Assembly: GCA_022266195.1 (NCBI GenBank)
Contig: WHVY01000002.1
Location: 7,827,001-7,891,000, forward strand
DNA length: 64,000 bases
DNA from: Tetranychus cinnabarinus
Taxonomy: Eukaryota > Arthropoda > Arachnida > Trombidiformes > Tetranychidae
Direction of reading: 5' to 3'
Shown here in pieces: positions 50,982 through 63,214 of the stretch. Every line of letters begins with the position of its first letter. The first letter of the stretch is position 1. The notes below the pieces were generated by a model. The model was not told the origin of the DNA and did no database searches. It saw only the letters and a list, made by a program, of their open reading frames with translations. Made by a program: the position numbers and the translations under genes.

Positions 50982-51764
50982 TTATTTTAAATTTCGTTGT
51001 GTTGGGGATAAAATTGTATAATTTGAAATTGAATGAGAGGCCACAATCCAGTTGATCGAACCTGGCTTCCATCTTTTCTCCAAAACAGTTGACAAACCAG
51101 TAAGTGGTTTCCAAAAAATATATACAGCAGCTGACTCACCATCAAGCTCTCGGTGAATAATGATTCTATCGACAAAATTTATAATACTTATTATAAAATA
51201 ATCGTCTTTTTCGATTGTCGGGAAAAGTGAAGCAGTTTCTGAATCCAACTCAAGATTAATATTCAAATGAGGTATCGAATCAAATTCATCAGAGATTCTA
51301 TAAGCCTTAAACATCAAAAGGCATCGAGCATATTTCATAAGGTTAAGTTGAGATTCCGTGGGATAAGCGTTGTCTGAGTAAGTATCTCTGTCTTCCTTGG
51401 TTACATTGAATTTCATGTCTAGATCAATGTGTTTCGAATCGATCCTTATTGGTCCATGCAAAGTGCTTGTTTTATTCTTGAATAAATAGAGATAAATATT
51501 GTCATTGGCATCGAACTGCACTTTGCACAATGGAAAGTTATTTAGCTGAGGAAAGGCACTACCATTTCTCCATAGTCCCCATGGTTGGTCTTTCACTGTG
51601 TCTTCACGATTCATAGATTGTAAGTCAACACTGGTTTTGATATTCATATAATAATTAACATGAGATGCAGCAGCTGCAAAATTTTCATAATCTAAGCATT
51701 GACTTGAGATTGAATGAATCAAAGATAAAACGATGAATCGAATAAAATAAAATTTTAACTGCAT
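50982..51764 (-). CDS. Secreted protein B4 (family B, longest copy)
   Basis: A single exon of 260 residues starting at ATG 51764, two codons inside the open frame and aligned with the other B starts. Signal peptide (FYFIRFIVLSLIHSISSQC), NYYMNIKTSVDLQS, PWGLWRNGS, PLCKVQFDANDN, IRIDSKHIDLDMKF and LELDSETASLFPTIE are present. It has extra residues in the middle (AYPTESQLNL) and a longer C-terminal insertion (near GESAAVYIFWKPL). It is inverted relative to B1-B3, paired head to head with A5, and is the closest relative of the broken B5. Confidence 0.82.
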   Translation of the reverse strand: MQLKFYFIRFIVLSLIHSISSQCLDYENFAAAASHVNYYMNIKTSVDLQSMNREDTVKDQPWGLWRNGSAFPQLNNFPLCKVQFDANDNIYLYLFKNKTSTLHGPIRIDSKHIDLDMKFNVTKEDRDTYSDNAYPTESQLNLMKYARCLLMFKAYRISDEFDSIPHLNINLELDSETASLFPTIEKDDYFIISIINFVDRIIIHRELDGESAAVYIFWKPLTGLSTVLEKRWKPGSINWIVASHSISNYTILSPTQRNLK

Positions 51765-52389
51765 TGGCACTATTGGTTTTAAATAAACTACAGAGATTGA
51801 AACAAAAAAAACAATTAAAAATAGTTCGGTTGGATTTTAATGGATCCAGTTTGAAATAAAATGCCAACACACCAAGATCCGGATAATGTAATACTTCGGC
51901 CCAAAATGGTTTGAGGCCAAATAAACGAGACCTAAATCTGGTTATAAGTTACAAGTAATACAAATAAATATGAGGATCATAAGTTACAAGTAACTTGACC
52001 GGTTATTTAAGTCTATTGAAACACTCAATGCAAAAAGAAGGAAATATCGGAAAATAAATGTTAAATTTTCATTTTATATACATAAAATAATAGCTAGTGA
52101 AGTGAGCATTGAAAGTGAGCATCAGTTTGAAAGAAATGCCAACACACCATAGATAATGTAATTCATTAGCCAAAATGGTTTTTGGGAAATAGTCTGATAA
52201 TCGAGAGGATCTGGTGATAAGTTACAAGTAACTTGACCGGTTATTTAAGTCCATTGAAACACTCAATGCAAAAAGAAGGAAATATAGGAAAATAAATGTT
52301 GAATTTTCATTTTATATACATAAACTAATAGCTAGTGAGCATTAGTTGACTATTCAGCTCTTATTCAATCCCTAATTCAATCAAATTCA
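51765..52389. promoter_or_regulatory. Bidirectional promoter of B4/A5, internally duplicated
   Basis: At 625 bases it is about twice the length of the others. The conserved block AAGTTACAAGTAACTTGACC appears twice, at about 51980-52008 and 52217-52244. Each copy is followed by the same pyrimidine/AT segment, so about 240 bases were tandemly duplicated. Confidence 0.65.
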
Positions 52390-53586
52390 ATGGACTTTCA
52401 AATTTTGTTTTGTTTTTTTCTATTGTTTCCATTTTCTTCGTTGATGCTCATAAAGGAGATAAAACCTGGTTCTGATGAGAATAAATTTAGAAATTACCAT
52501 CTATATAAAAGTAAGTCCTATTGATATCTTAATTTCTCTATTCAAATAATCTTACACCTTGAGCCGAATCAGCCTCAAGTTTGAAAAAATGGAAAATGTT
52601 ATCAATAAAGTTACAGTAGTTAATTCTGTATCCATGAGGTTAATGTTACAACTTGTATTGTAATTATTATATTACAACAATAAGCAACAAGGCTCATGTA
52701 ACATGAAAAAATAAGACTGTTTCAATCTTGACTTACGTAATCTTTTCATAAAGATGCCAGTGCTTTGATGTACACAAGTAATGTGACATTAACCTTCTAA
52801 TAGATATTTTAAACAATGAAAATTGTAAAATTTTTTGCCCATTTAGTGGTCTCTAGACCGGACGGCTTCGAGTCTCTTAGAAGTCCAAGTATAATTGGCT
52901 CAAAACTTGTGGAAGAGGATGTGGTGATTCGCACTTTTCCAAGTGAAGCAAGTTTGTATCGTGAAAACACCGAATTAACCAAGAATATGAGCATGGCACT
53001 GGAAAGCTGCTGTGGTTCATCGAAATCGTCATTTGATAAGACGGACGTCGTCATGTTGACATTGATGGAAAAGGATATTGATAATGTTACTTTCAACATT
53101 ATTAAATCTATCAGAGTTGATCCTCTTTCAGTTGATTTTTATCCTAACAAACTGCCCATGGAACAAGTCAATATAATAGTTAATACACTTTTAAAATGGG
53201 ACATGAACGATGATGATTGTAAATCTGTCTGTAATGATCTAAACAGAGGTTTGGAAGTAAAACCTGAAGATTACGATATGTTTAAAAAATTTTGTCCTAA
53301 AATTGATTGTCCAGCTTTTCTGGAGGAAATAGATTATCCGAGATTATTGGCAGAAACGGAAAAATTCCTCAGAACCATGAAATATCTCCTTTTATTTGGC
53401 CATCCAGTGCCTACTCGGGTTTTCTGGGGGCCAGCACAAGCGACAATTCTTGAAATTGATCAAAAAACTCTTTCATTGTTCCCAAAATTAACTGAAAACC
53501 ATTACTTTATTGTCACTTTCATTGATACCAAGACAAAACAGACAAGAACTCGCAAAATTGATGAATGCAGAATCATTTTGAATTAA
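52390..53586 (+). CDS. Secreted protein A5 (family A)
   Basis: Two exons, 52390-52510 and 52847-53586, phase 1, 286 residues. The signal peptide (MDFQILFCFFLLFPFSSLM) is conserved. The post-intron segment (SRPDGFESLRSPSIIG) differs from A1-A3. The Cys motifs, FDKTDVVMLTL, SVDFYPNKL, CKSVC and SLFPKLTE are conserved, while the segment before SLFP (PVPTRVFWGPAQATILEID) is shared with A4 only. Function is unknown. It is the closest relative of the broken A4. Confidence 0.82.
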
Positions 53587-53866
53587 ATTTTACACTCAAT
53601 AATTTTCCTCACAACTTTTTTTATTAAAATCATGTAACATTAAAATTAACTTATATTATTACATAATTCATGTAATGCTTTGAGCAATGTATCTTATCCT
53701 TTAAATTGAAAAAATACTATTATTAGTATTCAATCCATGTATCCATCAATTTATGTCCCTACAAACCAAAATAGTTTCAGTTTGTCAGAAATTGATTTTT
53801 ACTCGTTTTTGCCCATTTGTCTTTAAGTGTAACAATTGCTTGATTGTTTCTTTTTAGTAACGACCA

Positions 53867-54180
53867 TATTTACCTGATCAAGCAGATGGGTAAATCAAAA
53901 ATCCGACCTAAAGCTAGCCCAAGTAAAAGTGAAACAACAAGCGTAGATACTTTGAGTTGATTAAAGTATATTTTTTACTAATTATCACTAATTAACGTGT
54001 AATATAAAAGAGGAACTATTTCCCGAAAAATTTAAACTATGACCAAATGGATGTTAATCATGTTAAAACTCACATAAGAATTAAAAGCTTTTATTCCAAT
54101 GTACACAATTGATTTTTTAATATCAATAATAATGAATTATAACGATAATCACCAACAATCTTCACTATTCCAGATCGATT
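53867..54180 (+). pseudogene. TMEM63 exon 8 relic with 3' flank, next to AKR
   Basis: The TMEM63 coding end (to about 53961) is followed by its 3' flank, continuous with the AKR 3' side. Together with 24731-25260 this shows two copies of one TMEM63-AKR junction: here AKR is intact and TMEM63 truncated, at 25 kb the reverse. Confidence 0.8.
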
Positions 54181-54232
54181 TTAAAAAATTTCAATATCAT
54201 ACAGGATGAAAAAATCATGAAAAACAGCATCA

Positions 54233-55135
54233 TCAATCTTTTGGCTCCTCGAAGGGGTAAAAAGGATGATTCTTGGTAGCATCAAAAGTAACCATACGTT
54301 GCTCTCTATCTATATCTCTGATAGCATCCATTTCTGGTCCGGTCAGCTCAAAGTCAAAAATTGAAATATTCTCGACCAATCTGTCTTTATTTGATGTTTT
54401 TGGAACCACAGAAATTCCTCTTTGAATGTTGTACCTCAATGCAATTTGAGCCCACGTTTTATTGTATTTATATGACAATTGTACCAGAACGGGGTCCTTT
54501 GATAAATTTGAAGATCCTCCTTTACCAATAGGTGTATAAGCGGTAACATGGACACTCTGGGATTTACAGTAATCAACCAACTCACAGTTGCTTAAATATG
54601 GATGGACCTCAAATTGGTTAACAGCTGGTTTTATGTTACAGTTTGCAAGCAAGCGTTCAAGCTGATCTATGTTGAAGTTGGAGACACCAATTGATTTGGC
54701 TAAACCAGCCCTGAAAACGTCTTCCATACCTTTCCAGGTTTCTAAGTAGTCAACATCAGAGATTTTAAGGCCAGATTCAGGATCATTACTATAGCCCATA
54801 GGCCAATGAACCAAGTAAAGGTCAAGATATTCAAGACCTAAATTTTCTAGACTTCTTTTGCAGGCTGACATCACTTGAGATCTTTCATGGCTATCATTCC
54901 AACATTTAGATGTTATCCAAATATCTTCTCGCTTTAATTTGCCTGAGTCGAGAATTCGGTTAACTGCTTGACCAATTGGACGTTCATTTTCGTAAATCCA
55001 GGCTGCATCAATGTGTTGATAACCAGCCTCCAATAAAGCGTAGTCGATAATATCTTTAACTTCTTCATCCTTCATTTTATAGGTACCAAGACCAACAGCA
55101 GGAATTCTGCGACCATCTGATAGTAGAAACTTCAT
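54233..55135 (-). CDS. Aldo-keto reductase (AKR superfamily), intact
   Basis: A single-exon gene of 300 residues, the usual length of a cytosolic NADPH-dependent AKR that reduces carbonyls to alcohols. The (beta/alpha)8 family signatures are present: the N-terminal GLGTYK, HIDAAWIYENE, ITSKCWN, YLVHWP, GVSNFN and VVPKTSNKDRL (NADPH site). The catalytic tetrad is complete: Asp43, Tyr48, Lys77 and His110. Substrate cannot be inferred. It lies tail to tail with the TMEM63 relic. Two truncated copies exist in the window (25.1 and 46.9 kb). Confidence 0.95.
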   Translation of the reverse strand: MKFLLSDGRRIPAVGLGTYKMKDEEVKDIIDYALLEAGYQHIDAAWIYENERPIGQAVNRILDSGKLKREDIWITSKCWNDSHERSQVMSACKRSLENLGLEYLDLYLVHWPMGYSNDPESGLKISDVDYLETWKGMEDVFRAGLAKSIGVSNFNIDQLERLLANCNIKPAVNQFEVHPYLSNCELVDYCKSQSVHVTAYTPIGKGGSSNLSKDPVLVQLSYKYNKTWAQIALRYNIQRGISVVPKTSNKDRLVENISIFDFELTGPEMDAIRDIDREQRMVTFDATKNHPFYPFEEPKD

Positions 55136-55951
55136 TTCTAATTAAATTTTTAAGTTGATTGAGGACGAAGCACTTGAAATTGTTGGGGCACAAATTTAAT
55201 GTTACAAATAGTTGGGATCAATGACAATGAAGACAATAAGATGTTTGATATCAATGAGTTAACTTTGTCTTATAAAAAACATTACGTCAATATTTGTAAA
55301 TTATTTATTTTTCCCCAGCAAGCATGAACGATTTCAAAAGCTGTAATGTTTGCCTTTAATAAATTCTTGTATCAGAGATAAACCATTACGTTCTTGTGTT
55401 TTTTAAAGAGCAAAGAGTGATTACTGATTTCAATGATTAGAGAGTTTAATGATTACTTGATTACTAATGAATCATTAGTAATACAATAATTGCTTACTCT
55501 TTTTCACTGCCTGTTTTATTCACTGATTAACAATTTTCCGAGAAACAATGAAAATCATTAAATGTTTTGTATATTTTCAATAATCAAAACAATAAACGAT
55601 ACGAATCTTCGTTAGAGTAAATAATTGTGACTTTATTGACAAGTTATCCGATTTTAATATTTTATCATAATATCGGTAGTTGTAAAATTATCTCTAGACT
55701 AAAACATCATTATCAATATTTGCATTTACTCAATTAATCTCTGAGCCAAACAATCATTTGATTGATGAAAAGTTGAATAGAAACATTGAATGCATTTAAT
55801 TTAACCAACTTAACTTTAACTGTGGACCAAGTAACATGTCGATCCGATGACATTGAATAACAAAAAATATCGTATTACAAAGTTGATACGCCAACAATAA
55901 AAGATAACGAAAATTTAGCTTTGGTTAAGCAACAATAACTGTTAATAGTGT
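55136..55951. other. Spacer between AKR and IST1
   Basis: AT-rich; it holds the AKR promoter and IST1 3' UTR. No coding region or repeat stands out. Confidence 0.4.
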
Positions 55952-56929
55952 TCATTTAGACTTCTTGAGGGCCTCAAATCTTTTGGTTAACTCTTCAAAG
56001 TCTAAATCTGTTTTGAGCTTGACTGTTTCTTGTTGATTAAAGTCTTTTTGACTAGGGAGCTCAGGTAAGGAAGAAGGTACTTCAGGTAAGAAATTCTCAA
56101 TGTCATCCACATCATCGTTCAAGCTCAATATGTTATTATCTAGTTCCTGTGGGTTAATTTTATTTCCATTTGATGTTGATACGGCGAGTTCATCAGGAAT
56201 TGTTGAAGATGGTGATGAATTTGGAGGAATTGACGGAATCAAAGGTGGATTAGGGTCATTCGATTCAAGATCCAACAAAAATTTATCCATAATATTCAAA
56301 TTGTTTGCATTAAGTATGGTTGGGTCTGGTTCATATGCTAAATCCATGCTTTTTGAAATCTCTGGAAAAAAGAGCAAATTTTCAGAATTAGACTAGTTTT
56401 TCAAATTTTCAGTATCAATTATCTTACCGACTAAATACTTTTCGACTAAGACTTTAGGTGGAATTTCAACACCCAATCGATGAAGAAGCTTTTTATTCAC
56501 TCTTCCCAGTGAATTGTCTCGAGCTGCAATTGCAAACTGTTTACCATACTTTTTAGACAGCAGATCAGCAACAACTTTCAATTCTGGACAGCCTTCAATC
56601 TTATGGGATGCCCAAATGATGGATGAAATGGCTTCGACCAATCCTTCATCAACTGTTCTCATTTGTTCAATCATACCAAAGCGAGTCAATAAAAGATCAC
56701 AATACATTTCAAGCATTTCAAAAGCTTCAACCAGATAGTCTTCCCTTATGATGTGTTCAACACGGATTCTGGCTCGATCGATTTTACCAGTAAATATGTA
56801 ACTTCCAATTTCTGTTCTTGATTTTTGAGTCAGTTCTGTTTTCTTTTTACCAAGCAGTCTCAGTCTTTGAATCGAAAGACGCAAATTGGTCTTTAATTTA
56901 GTGAAATTTGCTGAAATCGGGGGAGCCAT
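55952..56929 (-). CDS. IST1 homolog (ESCRT-III-associated)
   Basis: Two exons, 56929-56428 and 56361-55952, join in phase 1 to give 303 residues. I chose ATG 56929 (MAPPISANF) over an upstream in-frame ATG because the family begins near that point. The N-terminal Ist1 domain (LKTNLRLSIQRLRLLGKKK, EIGSYI...GKIDRARIRVEHIIRED, GRVNKKLLHRLGVEIPP) binds ESCRT-III. The splice restores the family motif KYLVEISKSMDLAYEPD. A Pro/Ser/Asp-rich linker and a C-terminal MIT-interacting motif (DLDFEELTKRFEALKK) recruit VPS4 and MIT-domain proteins in cytokinesis and endosomal sorting. It is somewhat shorter than the human protein because of the linker. Confidence 0.95.
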
Positions 56930-58187
56930 TTTTGATTCAATGAATATTACCAAAAAGGTTATTTGGCTGGCGATACAATTTGCTGTGTTTACCAGAAATC
57001 ACTTCCTCTTTAATACAATCCAGAGGTTAGTCGATGAGCTCTAAATTAAGAGGAATAAGAGAAGATTAGATTACATTCTTCGGTTGAATCATCAATTGAA
57101 CACACTTGGGTACAGCAGAATGAATGTCAATACAAAGCTTCAATCTGGATAAAAGACATAATGACATATAGCTTTGATGCAATAAACAAAATCACAATAA
57201 AAATTGACAATACAAAGATCGTAATGAATTAGCATATGTTCTATCTCTTACCTGAATAATTAGTACACTAAGGAAGTCTTGTATCAATATTAACGTTGAA
57301 TTTCAAGGTACCAGCATTAAAAAACACAAATAAATGATAAAAAACAATAATAAACAATCGAGTTAAATTAATAGTGACGTTTAACTGTAAATAACAATTT
57401 CGCTGCTTAGTAACACACTTTTAGGTTAAATTTGAAATTACTGGCGGGAAAAATGATATTCACTCATGTAATTGCGTTTTATTAGAGTTACATTATTAAA
57501 CTCAATTATCTTCTAAGAGATCATGAATTGCGTTAAAAAAATTCTGAATTTTATGATTATAAATAGTATTCAACAATTAAGAAACTTAAAAAGGCAAATC
57601 GTGACAGTGTGACCTTGCAATCACAAAAACCCAAGGCAACAACAGACAAACCAATCACCTGTTGAGACCGGTGGTGACTACTTTCTTAAATTGATTGCTT
57701 TTTAATTTTTGCTTCTGTTTTTTAATAGTCAGTTTTTTTTAGTTAGACTGCCAACAATGCGTTTCTTCAAATGAATCTTTAATTAATTCAACTTTGATAT
57801 AATTCTAATTAATATTTTCCTTGGTGATTTAATTATAAAGTGTCAGTTTTAGTTGAAATGGACACCGGAATAAGTGTATCAACCAGACTAAAGGAAAAAT
57901 TGAGAGAACTCTCAAGGTCAACCTCAGGTCAGACAAGGTTCTTCATATTAGAAGTTTTTTGTTAAACTGGAACTAAGTAAAAGAGTCTTCTCTCTTTTGG
58001 TATATTGTGAAAATCTTCCAAAAAAATTTATTAATAAAAGATAATCTCACTTAAGAAGAAAATTCTGAAAAGAATCATTCAATAAAAGCATAAAGCTTCA
58101 TATGACTAAAAAAACTGGACAACACCCGTAAGAAAATAGAAATTAATCTAAGAAATTAAGAAGAAAGAAATTATCTACTGAGAAAAG
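56930..58187. other. Spacer upstream of IST1
   Basis: Probably the IST1 promoter. No supported gene; AT-rich with no clear repeat. Confidence 0.4.
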
Positions 58188-58505
58188 ATGACAACAGAGT
58201 TTATAAATTTATCTGTGGATGGAATGAAACATGAAATAACTGAATGTGAGTTGGTGAGTGAGATGAGAAAAGATTATCTTTCAGAGGATGAAATACTTCA
58301 GGTGTCAAAGGAAGAAAAAGACTGAATATTGCACAATGAATGGAAAACCATGGAAAATATTCATAGATGGATGAAACTGGTATCTGGAAGAATTGAACAA
58401 GAGGACAAAACTCAAGGAATCAAACCAATCTGGATGAATAAAGCAATCAAAATTCTGGAATCAATTGTAAACCATAGAGATAATATTATGAGATATCATA
58501 TGTAA
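58188..58505 (+). pseudogene. Degenerate ORF, possibly retroelement gag remnant
   Basis: From ATG 58188 one frame reads for 106 codons with a single internal TGA near 58323. The residues have coding-like composition (MTTEFINLSVDGMKHEIT). A tract of purines and CCAGGGGGCAGTACAG follow. It may be a remnant of a retroelement Gag, but I cannot assign a family, and the ORF could be chance. Confidence 0.25.
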
Positions 58506-58851
58506 CTGAATAATCTTTTGAAACCATAACACAAAATTAATACTGTAAAAAATTAATCCCAAAAAGCTAAATGTGACTAAACCAGGGGGCAGTACAGATT
58601 ATCAATCTGTAAAACTGTTCAGTCAATCTATGGCTTGCTTGTATTTACTTTATACATTCAAATAAATAACCCAAATCATTGAATTATTTTTCAATATTTT
58701 TTAGGCTTAAAGCTTACAATTAATGTAAATCAATTTGATTGGTTTGATAATTGGCCTAATAGAACGTTAATCAGCCTTTTCTTTTTCATACTTGGTGTAC
58801 ATGGTTTGTGAATATTGTTAGCCTTGTCTCTGGTGGCAAATTTTGATCTTT

Positions 58852-59935
58852 TTAATCGCCTGAAATTCAAAGTTCATTGTAAGTATTGAAAATCTATTAA
58901 AGAATAAAATCTTATTATCGGAGCGTAGTGAAACGAAGTGAAGATTTTAACTCAGATATGCCTTTTCGAAAATCCACTTTTTGTTTTACTGTAAACAAGA
59001 TATCTAACGAATGAAACATCATAGAATTTTGATATTTGCTGATAAGATAGAAAATATTGAGACGGTGAAACGATCAACTTTTCAAGGTCATCAAAGGTCA
59101 TTTTTCGGGATTTCGACCTTTGACCTTTAGAGGTCATTTGAAGGTCGTATGAAAATTTTCGAAGCATTTTGATGATTCTCATGAAGATTCAGCATTATAA
59201 CACTAATAGTAATCGAAGTTCGGCCCAAAAAGGGGCAAAAAAGTCATGCAAAGCAAAATTTTTGTAACTAAGATATCTCCTAAACGAATAGGGTGTCGAA
59301 CTTGATATTTGCAAAATGCCTGGCTAAGAACATACTGCAAGCCTGAAAATTAAATAACGACCATCAAAGGTCATTTTTCGGGATTTTGACCTATGACTTT
59401 CATAATCCAGTATGCTTAAATAATTGACGGAACATTAGCAAATTTTAAAGCTGGTTTTAAATGAGGTTTCAAAGGTTATTGCGTGGTTTTATATCTCTTG
59501 TGAACAAGATTTGGTCGATACTGGATGGTCAAGGAGTAAAACTAAGATACAATTTCTAGACTTGTTCGAAGTTAGACTTCGTTTTATGTTAAACAATACG
59601 ATAGATGTAATTCCTTACTAACGCTCCGATTCTGGCGAGCGATCGTCTGACCTAGTAATGAATAAAACAATGCTTTTCAACAGGATGGAAATACGATCTA
59701 ATCTGATTCGAATGACGAGATAGCCTTCAATTTTCAAATGTGTAAATCTTGCTAGTAGTGCTGATTGAAAAAGTGATTATTTCAATTTGGTGGTTGAAAG
59801 TGATTTATCGAATGGATAAAAAGTCGATTCAACGTAATGTTAATAAAAACAAATCAAAAATCAATCAAGGAAGGAAAAGATTCCACATTGAACAAAAACA
59901 AACCCTGAATTGAATATGGAGTTATGTTTATAAAT
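58852..59935. repeat. Dispersed repeat, copy 2, with AGGTCA-rich insert
   Basis: The ends match 45460-45835; the middle 800 bases are extra. The insert has many AGGTCA/TGACCT half-sites around 59085-59150 and again near 59365-59400. No coding region. Confidence 0.6.
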
Positions 59936-60305
59936 GAATGGGAATATAAAGCAGTTACTTTTATGGTGGATCCCAAAGGTGATGATGAACAGAGCACAAA
60001 TGTTGATGAAAAAAGGCTGGATGTTGGCTTAAAGGGAGTTGCAACCTTTTTTTCACATCCAAACCATTTTCATCAAAAGTTTTGCTCTCTGTTCATCATC
60101 ATCACCTTCTTAGTTATCATAGAGTAAGTATCTTTACAGTTATGTTTGCATGAAAGAAAAGACAATCGTTTACATTCAAACTGTGTTCGTACTTTTGGTT
60201 TAGTATCAAACTATAATTGTGTTTCTTGTTTCTGTGTTTTTTACCCGTTGTTATTTCAGCTTGTATTTTTCCGTGGGACTAAGTTAACATCAAACGCTAA
60301 ACAAA
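59936..60305. other. Tropomyosin 5' region
   Basis: An open frame (59924-60127) here has no family features. An inverted repeat (AAGGTGATGATGAACAGAG at 59973, complement near 60090-60113) lies within it. A splice acceptor TTATTTCAG at about 60251-60259 suggests that a 5' UTR exon joins just before the tropomyosin start. Confidence 0.4.
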
Positions 60306-63214
60306 ATGGAGGCAATCAAGAAAAAGATGGCGTCAATCAAAATTGACAAAGACAATGCTTTGGATAGAGCTGATACCGCTGAGAATCAGTTGAAAGATGC
60401 TCAATCACGGGTCTCCAAAGTATGATCTATTTTCACATCGCCATATTGATGAATTCAATTAAATCTTGGACCATTGATTAAGTTTCTATTGTTATTGTTT
60501 CTTATCAGGCTGAAGAAGAAATTCAAGGACTTGAGAAACGATTAAATCAAATCCAGGAAGAGCTTGCAAAGGCTACTGCTGATTTGGGTAGAGCAAATGA
60601 AGATCTTGAAACTAGAGAGAAAACTTTACATGCTGTAAGTTTTTAACCTGAAAATCATAATTTGTTCAATACCATTGAGTTTTACAATTGTCTTAACATC
60701 TCAGGCTGAAAATGAATTGGCCTCATTGTCAAGAAAAGTCCAACAACTCGAGGAAACATTGGAAAATACTGAAGAGAAAACTCGAACCGCTCAAGTTAAG
60801 TTTGAACAAGTCTCCCAAGCCGGTGAAGAAAGTGAAAGGTAATTGACCAATGAAACCTGTTCAAGTGATGGTTATTCACTGATTTCATCTAAATTTTATT
60901 TCTGAAATGAACAGATTACGTAAAATGTTTGAACATCGTTGTACCGTTGACGAGGAAAGACTAAAAATCCTGGAATCCCAGCTCAAAGAAGCCAGAAATA
61001 CCGTTGAAGAAGCTGACAAAAAATGTGATGAGGTTAGAATTGGACATTTGCGATTTTCGTTTTAAACATTTCTAACCTATCATTTTAATACAATTTATTT
61101 TTAATTATTTCATTTCAAAATTATAGCTTGCAAAGAAAGTAGCTGAAGTTGAAGATGATTTGGAGCGAGCTGAAGAGCGAGTTCAAACTGGTGAAGTGTA
61201 AGTAACATTTTTTTACCACTGAATTTACTTGATTGATATGTAAGATTAACTGTTTTTCATCATCTCTTTGAACAGAAAAATCTTGGAATTAGAGGAAGAA
61301 TTGAAAGTTGTTGGTAACAATGTCAAATCTTTGGAAGTTGCCGAGGAAAAGGTAAATCGTATTAATTAATTGTCAATAGATGGTGTGATTAGTAGGTTAA
61401 CATTGGGCCAGATCATCAGGGATCAACAGATAATTTTGTTTACTCTTGTTTTTTCAGTGTTAATTGTGTATTTTTACATTGTTTTTAGCTTAGTAATCAA
61501 ATTTTCTTGAGATGTTTACTCCCAGTTTGACTTGTGGTTAGAATTGTTGAAAGGTTTAAATTGATAGACAGTGATATTGTAATGAAGTGTCAAGGAAAAT
61601 GACTAGATAATGTAAGCCAAAATAATCGGATTATTTAGTGTTCATTTCAAATGATCCCGAAATGAAACTAAATAACTTGAATTAGTGATAATTATCAGAA
61701 TATCAATGAAACTATTCAGTATAACTTTAAAGTTCCAATCTCAATTTCAATTAGGCACATTGACTGGCTAAATGCCCAATATTGTGAGATACTTTTCCCA
61801 CTTTTCATGCGTTGTCAGCATCCAGTTTTCTTACACTCTTTTATCCTGCATAATAATCTTCATCATCTCGGTTGTTCATCAAATGTTCAAAGACAATTGT
61901 TCCAGACATTTTATTGTAAAAGACAAACTGGAAGGGAACAAGCATCTTAATATAAACATAGTGATGACACAGAAATAGACTGAAACATCTTGAAAGGAAG
62001 AAATCAGAACCATTCTGGTTTTGGTTCAGTTGATAATCACACTTTTACTCCAACAACAAACAAAAGTATAATAGGAATAGTTGAACATATTCAACCTTAT
62101 AAAAAATTTTGGCTAAGAGGACCAAATTTTATGCCAAATCTTGAGATTAAGATTTGAATTTTTGATTTTCATCAGATTTTGTTGGAAATTTTTTCTTCTT
62201 TTTTTATCATCATTATTTTCATCTTAATAGGGTTGACAATCCATGAACACTTTTCCAAGATTAAAGCAGAAGGAAACACAAGATGAATTGATTATCATCT
62301 AGTTGATCATCCATCCAAGACTGACTGAAATACTGATTAGTTTAATTTTAAGGCCTTTAAGGATAGTCATTGAGAAACATCTAACTTCCTTCCTATTCAA
62401 CAAGTTGATTTAAATTATCATTGATTATACGCTTTCGATCGATAGTTAACAAGATTTCAACCAAATTGGAATTGATTGATTCAACACCTAATACAATATG
62501 CTAAGATCAAAAATTTTTAGTTGATTTATTGCTTTAATTGTGGCTTGTGATTCTGACTTTAATAACAATCACTATTTCTGAAGGTAAACAAGACTGGAAC
62601 TTGTTAGTTACGGTGTTTATTGCAGGCAACTTAAAATAAGTTTTTAATCAGATGAAATCATCTTCCTTTAATTATGATACATTTACATGACATTAACTGT
62701 TTTAATTAACGACATTTTACTTTATTTTTAATACTGTTATTCCTGTTATTTCAACAGTCACTTGCCAAACAGGATGAATATGAGTCCAACATTCGTCAAC
62801 TCACAACTCGACTCCAAGAGGTAAATATGATGCACAGTTCAATGTTGCTCAAAAACGGTTTCTCGTAACATTGCAATTCATTTAAACTTGGTCTAATGAT
62901 TTATTTATTATTAAACCAAAGATTGTTAATGAACTTAATTTTAAATGGTATTTTTTATCTTTCCTATCATGTAGGCTGAAGCAAGAGCTGAGTTTGCTGA
63001 AAGGACCGTTCAAAAGCTTCTCAAGGAGGTTGACAGATTAGAAGGTGAGTTTCCAATGCAATACAATTTATTGGATTTTTTTCATTGAAGCTTTTACTAA
63101 TTATAAACTATTCATTGCTCTTCAATTACAGATGAATTGTCTCATGAGAAGGAGAAATCAAAATCTCTTACTGATGAAATGGATCAAACTTTTGCTGAAT
63201 TAACTGGTTACTAA
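60306..63214 (+). CDS. Tropomyosin, complete, nine exons
   Basis: Exons 60306-60419, 60509-60634, 60705-60838, 60915-61032, 61127-61197, 61276-61351, 62758-62820, 62975-63044 and 63132-63214 join in frame to exactly 284 residues, the standard tropomyosin length. The protein is an uninterrupted heptad-repeat coiled coil that lies along actin filaments and regulates myosin access. It begins MEAIKKKM and ends DQTFAELTGY, as in arthropod (including mite allergen) tropomyosins. Exons 2-8 encode typical segments such as VTVDEERLK-like CTVDEERLK, ELEEELKVVGNN and EARAEFAERTVQKL. The 1406-base intron (61352-62757) could hide alternative exons, as in other arthropods; I did not identify one. No frame defects. 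Confidence 0.96.

Noticed and set aside
59924..60127. 67-codon ORF upstream of tropomyosin
   Set aside because: Contains an inverted repeat and has no domain or splice support; likely 5' UTR or intergenic.
61772..61978. 68-codon ORF in the long tropomyosin intron
   Set aside because: No coiled-coil heptads, so not an alternative tropomyosin exon.
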